From assembly GCA_934572445.1 (NCBI GenBank), contig CAKTLD010000079.1, forward strand, positions 1 through 9,651: a stretch of DNA of 9,651 nucleotides, given 5' to 3'. Position 1 is the stretch's first letter; each line of letters starts with the position of its first letter. Source of the DNA: an uncultured Oscillospiraceae bacterium. GTDB lineage: Bacteria; Bacillota; Clostridia; Oscillospirales; Oscillospiraceae. Position numbers and translations under genes: made by a program. The notes beneath the pieces are model-generated. The model worked only from the letters and a program-made list of their open reading frames with translations. It ran no database searches and had not been told where the DNA came from. This document shows, in pieces, positions 4,987-9,651 of the stretch.

Positions 4987-6258
4987 CTATCCTTCTTTCT
5001 TCGGTTCGATGATGGATAGGGCACGGCGGCCCTCGGTAAGATTCTCGCGCAGAAAGCGCTCAATATCCGCCCGTCCGATGCTCTCGTAGTCCTCAGGGAA
5101 TTTCAGAGCGTCAAACCCGCGGAAGTAACCATCCACAAGCGAGACGGCGATGTTTTCAAACGAATTCATCGCGCGCAGCGTCGCGCCGAAGCTGGCACGG
5201 CGGATCTGCTCAAAAAAGTCAGGGTCAATGCCCTCACGCACAAGGCGCTGCGCTTCTTCGAGGATCGCGTCGCTCACCTTCTGCGGCTGCTCGCTCTCGC
5301 CGCCCGCGCACAAAACTGCAACGCCCGGCAACTGGTCAAAGCCGCCGCCAAAGCTCGAATTGATAACCCCCTCGTCGTAAAGGCGCTGATAGAGCGGCGA
5401 GGAATCGCCCAGCAGGATATCGCAGGCCATCTCGCCGATGAGCGACTGGCGCAGGAGGTCTCCCTCGTTCGTCTCACACTTGAAGCCGACCAGAAACTGC
5501 GGCAGCGCGACCTCCATCTGCGTGACGGTCTCCTTCTGTGCGGCGATGCCGTCCTCTTCCTCGCCATAACAGCGCGCGATCTCCTCGCCGCGCTCGCGGG
5601 GCAAGACCTCCTCTGCCGCGGCGAGGACCGCCGCGGGATCGACATTGCCGACAACGCACAGCGCCATGTTCGACGGGCAGTAAAACGCCTTATGACAGTC
5701 GTACAGCGTTTCCGCTGTGATGCCCGCGATGCTCTCGACCGTGCCGGCGATGGGCACGCGCGCGGGCGAGGAATGGTACAGGCATGCAAGCAGCCTCTCG
5801 TAGACCTGCCAGTCGGGCGAATCCTCGACCATACGGATCTCCTGGGCGATGATGCCGCGCTCCTTCTCCACACTTTCCGCCGTAAAATACGGCACGGAGA
5901 CAAACGAGAGCAGGATGCGCAGATTTTCCTCAAAATGTTCGGTGCAGTCGAAGTAGTAGCCCGTCATGGCGTTGGAGGTAAAAGCATTGGGCTCGGCGCC
6001 GTTCTGCGAAAGGCGGACCATCGCGCTGCCGTCCTTCGTGTCGAACATCTTATGCTCCAGGTAGTGTGCAATGCCCGCGGGCGTGTCATAGCGCTGCCCG
6101 CCGCGGAGGAACTGCATATCCATGCCGCCGTAGCGCGTGGCAAAAAAGGCGTATTTGCGCCGGTGCTGCGGCTTGGGCACGATAAAAAGCTTCAGGCCGT
6201 TTGCAAGCGTGTGCTCCAGCACCGTTTCTCCGATGCGGGGATAGGCTCTTTCATTCAT
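4987..6258 (-). CDS. ymfH: M16 family zinc peptidase, catalytic partner (YmfH type)
   Basis: A 423-residue M16 protein. The inverted zinc motif HYLEH sits at 65-69 (ligands His65 and His69, catalytic Glu68); the third ligand is probably Glu140 in ERGIIAQEIRMVED. This is therefore the active member of the pair. The C-terminal half (about 230-423) is the second M16 domain. In Bacillus subtilis the equivalent YmfF/YmfH pair is linked to modification of elongation factor P with 5-aminopentanol, and related pairs process small peptides; the substrate here cannot be told. The start codon overlaps the end of ymfF by 8 nt (GAATGAATGA), and a GGAGG within the end of ymfF serves as its binding site, indicating coupled translation. 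lgt follows after 6 nt. The reading frame is intact. Confidence 0.9.
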   Translation of the reverse strand: MNERAYPRIGETVLEHTLANGLKLFIVPKPQHRRKYAFFATRYGGMDMQFLRGGQRYDTPAGIAHYLEHKMFDTKDGSAMVRLSQNGAEPNAFTSNAMTGYYFDCTEHFEENLRILLSFVSVPYFTAESVEKERGIIAQEIRMVEDSPDWQVYERLLACLYHSSPARVPIAGTVESIAGITAETLYDCHKAFYCPSNMALCVVGNVDPAAVLAAAEEVLPRERGEEIARCYGEEEDGIAAQKETVTQMEVALPQFLVGFKCETNEGDLLRQSLIGEMACDILLGDSSPLYQRLYDEGVINSSFGGGFDQLPGVAVLCAGGESEQPQKVSDAILEEAQRLVREGIDPDFFEQIRRASFGATLRAMNSFENIAVSLVDGYFRGFDALKFPEDYESIGRADIERFLRENLTEGRRALSIIEPKKEG

Positions 6259-7525
6259 TCGCTGCGTCCTCCTCTCCCGTCAGGAAATAGACGGTATCAA
6301 GCGTCATGCTCTGTGCGGCGGCGGCAATGCGCTCCGCCGTCACGCCCCGCAGCGCCGCGATCAGCTCGTCCGCCGTTTCGCGGATGCCGGTCGCCGCCTG
6401 GCCGATGGCGTTCTCCTCCATGCGCCCGGCGCTGTCACCGCGCGCTTCGAGCGAAGCGATCAGGCAGGCCCGCGCGCTCTCGATCTCCCAGGGCTCAAGC
6501 TCCCCGCGCTGCACGGCAGCGAGCTGAGCAAGAATTTCCGTCTTTGCCGTTTCATAGTCTCTCGTCTCGATGCCCGACGACACCGTGACAATCCCCTTGG
6601 AGCGGTGGTAGGAGGAGGACGCGTAATAGCAGAGCGACAGCTTTTCGCGCACGTTGAGAAAAAGTCTGGAGTTGCTGTAGCCGCCGAAGATAAGGTTGGC
6701 CAGCAGCATCGCCGGCGCGTCGGCCGTCGATGCGCGCCAGCCCATCGACAGCTTGCCCTGCGTCACGTCCATGCGTTCGGTGATCAGACGCGGGGTCTCC
6801 GGCGCAGCGCACTTTTCTGCGGCAGCCGGCGGTATGACCGCCCCGCGCTGCAGCGGCGCAAAGGCGCGCGCAAGCGCGCCCTCCACGCGCGCAAGCTCCG
6901 CGCTGCCGCAGTAGAACAGTTCCAGATGCGCGGTGGAGAGCAGCTCCTGATAATAACGGAAGAGCGTCTGATTCGTGATTTTCTGCACGCGCGCGATCGA
7001 GCCGAACTTGTCCACACCGTAGCGCTCGCCGCGGCACATCTCCTGTAAGAGCCGCAGGTCGGCATAGTCGCGCTTGTCGTTGATGATGCCGCGGATGGCG
7101 TCGATGAGGTTCTGCTTCTCACTTTCGACGTAGTCGTTCAAAAAGCGGCCATTGCGTGTCACGGGGTCAAACAAGAGCTCGCCCAGCAGGTCGCATACCG
7201 GCTCAAGCAGCTTCTGCCCGCCGGGGACAAATTCCTCGTCGATAAAGCTCGCCACAAATCCAAGGCACTGATTCTCTCCCTTTTTGCGCACGGTGCAGCC
7301 GATCGATGCGCCGTAGAGCAGGTCGAGCGCCGTGGACAGCGCACGCAGATCCGGATGCGCCATCGTACCCCGGCGCAGCACGCTCGGCAGCAGCGCGCCG
7401 AAAGCCGCCGCCTTCTCCTCCAACGGCGTGATGAGCTGCACGCTCAGAGAGCCAGTCTTGAATTTTTCCGACTGGACATAATTGAGATACATTTCCGGCG
7501 CAAGCTCACGTCTGATCGGTTCCAT
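6251..7525 (-). CDS. ymfF: M16 family protein, non-catalytic partner (YmfF type)
   Basis: A 424-residue M16-like protein. Its N-terminal domain has the family pattern VLRRGT, then LSTALDLLYGASIGCTV, but no HxxEH zinc motif, so it should not cut peptides itself. The C-terminal domain keeps GGYSNSRLFLNVREKLSLCYY (about 281-301) with Arg293 and Tyr300/301, matching the Arg/Tyr pair that the inactive subunit supplies to the substrate pocket in M16 heterodimers. The two genes together thus divide the active site. The start at 7525 is set by GGAGG with a 6-nt spacer. The frame extends to 7594, but that extra 23-residue N-terminus has no ribosome binding site and covers the likely promoter. It is first gene of the ymfF-ymfH-lgt-mocR operon and is divergent from ylxM-ffh. 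Confidence 0.88.
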   Translation of the reverse strand: MEPIRRELAPEMYLNYVQSEKFKTGSLSVQLITPLEEKAAAFGALLPSVLRRGTMAHPDLRALSTALDLLYGASIGCTVRKKGENQCLGFVASFIDEEFVPGGQKLLEPVCDLLGELLFDPVTRNGRFLNDYVESEKQNLIDAIRGIINDKRDYADLRLLQEMCRGERYGVDKFGSIARVQKITNQTLFRYYQELLSTAHLELFYCGSAELARVEGALARAFAPLQRGAVIPPAAAEKCAAPETPRLITERMDVTQGKLSMGWRASTADAPAMLLANLIFGGYSNSRLFLNVREKLSLCYYASSSYHRSKGIVTVSSGIETRDYETAKTEILAQLAAVQRGELEPWEIESARACLIASLEARGDSAGRMEENAIGQAATGIRETADELIAALRGVTAERIAAAAQSMTLDTVYFLTGEEDAANE

Positions 7526-7559
7526 TGCGTTCCTCCTCTGCTCGCTGCTTGAGAATTTG

Positions 7560-7588
7560 TCTTTAGGATACCACGAAAACATGAACAA
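7560..7588 (-). promoter_or_regulatory. Weak candidate promoter of the ymfF operon
   Basis: On the minus strand TTGTTC (7583-7588), 17 nt, TAAAGA (7560-7565). Spacing is ideal but the -10 matches the consensus at only three of six positions. It is the best candidate I can see within 100 nt of the ymfF start; position and orientation fit an operon that must begin here. Confidence 0.3.
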
Positions 7589-7605
7589 TTCCACTCTTTT
7601 CTCCC

Positions 7606-7633
7606 CTCATTTTGCGCGCGGGCGCAAAATGAG
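7606..7633. repeat. 12-bp perfect inverted repeat between the divergent operons
   Basis: CTCATTTTGCGC (7606-7617) and GCGCAAAATGAG (7622-7633) are perfect inverted copies around a 4-nt centre. It lies between the ymfF candidate promoter and the ylxM-ffh promoter. It could be an operator or a cruciform or hairpin; neither side has a clean T-run next to it, so a terminator is less likely. Confidence 0.75.
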
Positions 7634-7675
7634 AAGATTTTCCCGACGGGGCGACGGTTTTCTTGCGATTTTTCC

Positions 7676-7704
7676 TTGACAATTCTGATAAAATCATGTA
7701 AACT
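7676..7704 (+). promoter_or_regulatory. Sigma-A promoter of ylxM-ffh
   Basis: A perfect TTGACA (7676-7681), a 17-nt spacer and TAAACT (7699-7704). Transcription should start near 7711, giving a leader of about 50 nt. The -10 overlaps the left arm of an inverted repeat (TCATGTAAA at 7694-7702 with TTTACATGA at 7730-7738). Confidence 0.8.
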
Positions 7705-7738
7705 GATTCCTGTTGTAAAGCGTTATGACTTTACATGA
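7694..7738. repeat. Nested inverted repeats over the ylxM-ffh -10 and start site
   Basis: TCATGTAAA (7694-7702) is a perfect inverted copy of TTTACATGA (7730-7738). The shared right arm also pairs with TGTAAAG (7714-7720) as CTTTACA (7729-7735). The outer pair brackets the transcription start; the inner pair could form a hairpin at the 5' end of the mRNA. An operator or leader structure is possible; function is unknown. Confidence 0.55.
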
Positions 7739-7761
7739 GAATCTGCACAAGGAGGTACCCC

Positions 7762-8127
7762 ATGAAAAATCAGACCTTTCGCATGACGATGCTCTTCGAC
7801 TTTTATGGGGAGCTTCTTACCGACCGCCAGAAGGAATTCTACGACCTCTACTACAACGAGGATCTTTCCCTGTCTGAGATCGCCGAGAATTACGGCATTT
7901 CCCGTCAGGGCGTGCGCGACGTGATCGTGCGCGCGGAAAACTATATGACCGAGATCGAGGACAAAACGGGGCTCATCAAGCGTTTCATGCAGCTCCGGCC
8001 CCACGCCGAAAAGATCGCCGAGGCGGCGCAGCAGATCAGTCAGCTCAACTTCCGCCGGTATGAGGACCGCCAGCTCGAAGAGCTTACCGGTGTGATCGCG
8101 GCCGAGGCGGCAGCACTCAAGGAGTAA
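7762..8127 (+). CDS. ylxM: SRP-associated HTH protein YlxM
   Basis: A 121-residue protein of the YlxM/UPF0122 family, found in Gram-positive bacteria directly before ffh. The N-terminal half shows LFDFYGELLTDRQKEFYDLYY and then a helix-turn-helix at about 34-58 (LSLSEIAENYGISRQGVRDVI) resembling sigma region 4. The C-terminal half is helical and charged. In streptococci YlxM has been linked to the signal recognition particle, modulating Ffh activity; a DNA-binding role is not excluded. The start at 7762 has an excellent AAGGAGGT at 7749-7756; an upstream in-frame ATG at 7735 lacks a binding site. ffh starts 7 nt after its stop, so they form one operon from the promoter at 7676-7704. Confidence 0.92.
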   Translation: MKNQTFRMTMLFDFYGELLTDRQKEFYDLYYNEDLSLSEIAENYGISRQGVRDVIVRAENYMTEIEDKTGLIKRFMQLRPHAEKIAEAAQQISQLNFRRYEDRQLEELTGVIAAEAAALKE

Positions 8128-8134
8128 TACATAC

Positions 8135-9502
8135 ATGGCATTTGAAGGACTGAGCGAAAAGCTCAACGCCACATTCAAAAACCTGCGCGGCAAGGGCCGC
8201 CTGAGCGAGGAAGACATCAAACTCGCAATGCGCGAGGTGCGCCTTGCACTGCTCGAGGCGGACGTGAGCTACAAGGTCGTCAAGGACTTTGTCAAGACCG
8301 TGTCCGAGCGCGCTGTCGGCGTCGAGGTGCTCGACAGCCTGACCCCCGCCCAGCAGGTCATCAAGATCGTCAACGAAGAGCTGACCACGCTCATGGGCGG
8401 CGCGAACGCCAAGCTGACGTTCGCCTCCAAGCCACCCACGGTCGTGATGATGGTCGGTCTTCAGGGCGCCGGTAAGACGACGAACGTCGCCAAGCTCGCG
8501 GGCTACTTCCGCAAGCAGGGCAAGCGTCCGCTGCTCACCGCGTGCGACGTATACCGTCCCGCGGCCATCACGCAGTTACAGGTCGTCGGCAGGCAGCTCA
8601 ATATTCCCGTTTTCGAAATGGGTCAGATCGACCCCGTGGAGATTGCGCAGGAGGCTGTCAAGTACGCCGGTGACCACGGAAACGACATCGTCTTTCTCGA
8701 TACCGCAGGCCGCCTGCACATCGACGAAGCGCTGATGGACGAGCTGGGGCGCATCAAGGCCGCCGTCAGGCCCAATGAAATCCTGCTTGTCGTCGACGCG
8801 ATGACCGGTCAGGATGCCGTTAACGCTGCCACCGCCTTTGACGAAGCCCTCGGCATTGACGGCGTGGTGCTCACCAAGCTCGACGGCGATGCCCGCGGCG
8901 GCGCGGCGCTCTCGATCCGCGCAGCAACCGGCAAGCCCATCAAGTTCATCGGCACGGGCGAAAAGCTCGACATGATCGAGCCTTTCCACCCCGACCGCAT
9001 GGCTTCGCGCATTCTCGGCATGGGCGATGTGCTGTCGTTCATCGAGCGTGCGGAGCAGAGCATCGACGAGGAAAAAGCAAAAAAGCTTGAGGAAAAGCTC
9101 AAGAAAAACCGCTTCACCCTCACCGATTACTATGACCAGCTCCTTCAGCTCAAGAACATGGGCAGTCTTGAGCAGCTTGCGGGCATGATGCCCGGGCAGC
9201 TCGGCAAGCAAATGGCGGGCGCTGAGATCGACCCGAAGATGATGGCGCATACCGAGGCGATCATCCTCTCGATGACGCCCTACGAGCGCGAGAATCCCGC
9301 AGTGCTGGGCGCCAGCCGCAAAAAGCGCATTGCCGCTGGCTGCGGACTTGAGGTCGTGGATGTCAACCGCCTGCTCAAGCAGTTCGAGATGATGCAGAAC
9401 ATGGTCAAGCAGATGAGCCGCGGCAAGATGCCTGCCGGCCTCGGTGGGCTGGGCGGCGGCAGCCGCATGCGCGGCTTCGGGCGCAAAAAGCGCTTCAAAT
9501 AA
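8135..9502 (+). CDS. ffh: Signal recognition particle GTPase Ffh
   Basis: The protein part of the bacterial signal recognition particle: with SRP RNA it binds signal sequences of nascent membrane proteins and takes the ribosome to FtsY. The 455 residues show the N domain (1-~95), then the G domain with GLQGAGKT (108-115), CDVYRPAAITQLQ, DTAGRLHID (189-197), TKLDGDARGGAALS (247-260) and GTGE (273-276). The methionine-rich M domain (about 327-455) contains the RNA-binding segment SRKKRIAAGCGLEVVDVNRLL from 394. Its end is Gly- and Arg/Lys-rich (GGLGGGSRMRGFGRKKRFK). The usual SGSG-type RNA contact is AGCG here. AAGGAG at 8119-8124, inside the end of ylxM, lies 10 nt upstream of the start. Length and all motifs are normal for the family. 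Confidence 0.97.
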   Translation: MAFEGLSEKLNATFKNLRGKGRLSEEDIKLAMREVRLALLEADVSYKVVKDFVKTVSERAVGVEVLDSLTPAQQVIKIVNEELTTLMGGANAKLTFASKPPTVVMMVGLQGAGKTTNVAKLAGYFRKQGKRPLLTACDVYRPAAITQLQVVGRQLNIPVFEMGQIDPVEIAQEAVKYAGDHGNDIVFLDTAGRLHIDEALMDELGRIKAAVRPNEILLVVDAMTGQDAVNAATAFDEALGIDGVVLTKLDGDARGGAALSIRAATGKPIKFIGTGEKLDMIEPFHPDRMASRILGMGDVLSFIERAEQSIDEEKAKKLEEKLKKNRFTLTDYYDQLLQLKNMGSLEQLAGMMPGQLGKQMAGAEIDPKMMAHTEAIILSMTPYERENPAVLGASRKKRIAAGCGLEVVDVNRLLKQFEMMQNMVKQMSRGKMPAGLGGLGGGSRMRGFGRKKRFK

Positions 9503-9568
9503 GTTGATCGAGTGCACAAGCATTTCATCATAAATAAAAACAACAATTATTTTTGGAGGTAATTCACC

Positions 9569-9651
9569 ATGGTTAAAATCCGTCTGCGCAGAATGGGCGC
9601 CAAGAAGGCTCCTTTCTATCGTGTCGTCGTCGCCGACTCCCGCTATCCCCG
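9569..9651 (+). CDS. rpsP: Ribosomal protein S16, N-terminal part (runs off right edge)
   Basis: The frame begins MVKIRLRRMGAKKAPFYRVV and continues VADSRYP to the window edge, the invariant N-terminus of ribosomal protein S16, a 30S subunit assembly protein. GGAGG at 9555-9559 lies 9 nt upstream. It follows ffh by 66 nt, the usual Firmicutes order (ylxM, ffh, rpsP, then typically the KH-domain gene, rimM and trmD). The gap has no clear terminator, so it may be co-transcribed with ffh; an AT-rich stretch just before the binding site leaves room for an additional start. Confidence 0.96.
   Translation, partial: MVKIRLRRMGAKKAPFYRVVVADSRYP

Noticed and set aside
5274..6588. Several Arg/Ala/Ser-rich open frames on both strands within the M16 genes
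   Set aside because: Typical shadows in GC-rich coding DNA; the M16 frames carry the conserved motifs.
7526..7594. 23-residue N-terminal extension of ymfF
   Set aside because: No ribosome binding site at 7594, and GGAGG sits 6 nt before 7525.
8576..9523. Long minus-strand open frame opposite ffh
   Set aside because: Shadow of the strongly biased ffh codons; His/Ala/Leu-rich with no family pattern.
9504..9534. Possible promoter before rpsP (TTGATC with CATAAA)
   Set aside because: Spacing of 19 nt and weak hexamers; not distinguishable from chance in an AT-rich gap.

Overview
The window looks like a chromosomal segment of a moderately GC-rich Clostridia bacterium, most likely Oscillospiraceae/Ruminococcaceae-like. 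This rests on the ylxM-ffh-rpsP order, the paired M16 proteins of YmfF/YmfH type, an S-layer-homology (SLH) protein, a SigI/RsgI pair and Gram-positive ribosome binding sites and sigma-A promoters. The taxonomic placement is inference.

Left third (1-2214): a cell-surface signalling module. A secreted SLH-domain protein (minus strand, runs off the left edge) is divergent from sigI-rsgI (plus strand), which encodes an alternative sigma factor and its membrane-anchored anti-sigma factor. The 246-bp gap between them holds two back-to-back elements of the same form, CCCCC-19 nt-CGTA, one facing each gene. These look like twin SigI promoters. A separate sigma-A promoter (TTGACA-17-TATTTT) lies closer to sigI. 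RsgI carries the Asn-Pro site expected for autoproteolysis, and its outer part ends in two copies of a 39-residue motif I do not recognise.

Middle (2215-2945): a non-coding zone. It contains a 20-bp perfect inverted repeat built from four GTGGGTCA sites, a strong terminator, an intact tRNA-Thr(CGT) and two truncated copies of the same tRNA (first 48 nt only). The copies are arranged at a 99-bp period, and all lie downstream of one good sigma-A promoter. The truncated copies are almost perfectly conserved while the linkers between them have diverged. Base composition and codon choice seem to change across this point: the left side looks less GC-rich than the right.

Right two thirds (2946-9651): ordinary core genes. 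A minus-strand operon ymfF-ymfH-lgt-mocR is tightly packed (8-nt overlap, then 6- and 13-nt gaps). Its last gene, a MocR/PdxR-type regulator, ends about 100 residues early, right beside the tRNA promoter. Divergent from it, the plus strand carries ylxM-ffh (signal recognition particle) and the start of rpsP. The themes of lipoprotein maturation, surface proteases and protein targeting are compatible, but the two operons appear separately controlled.
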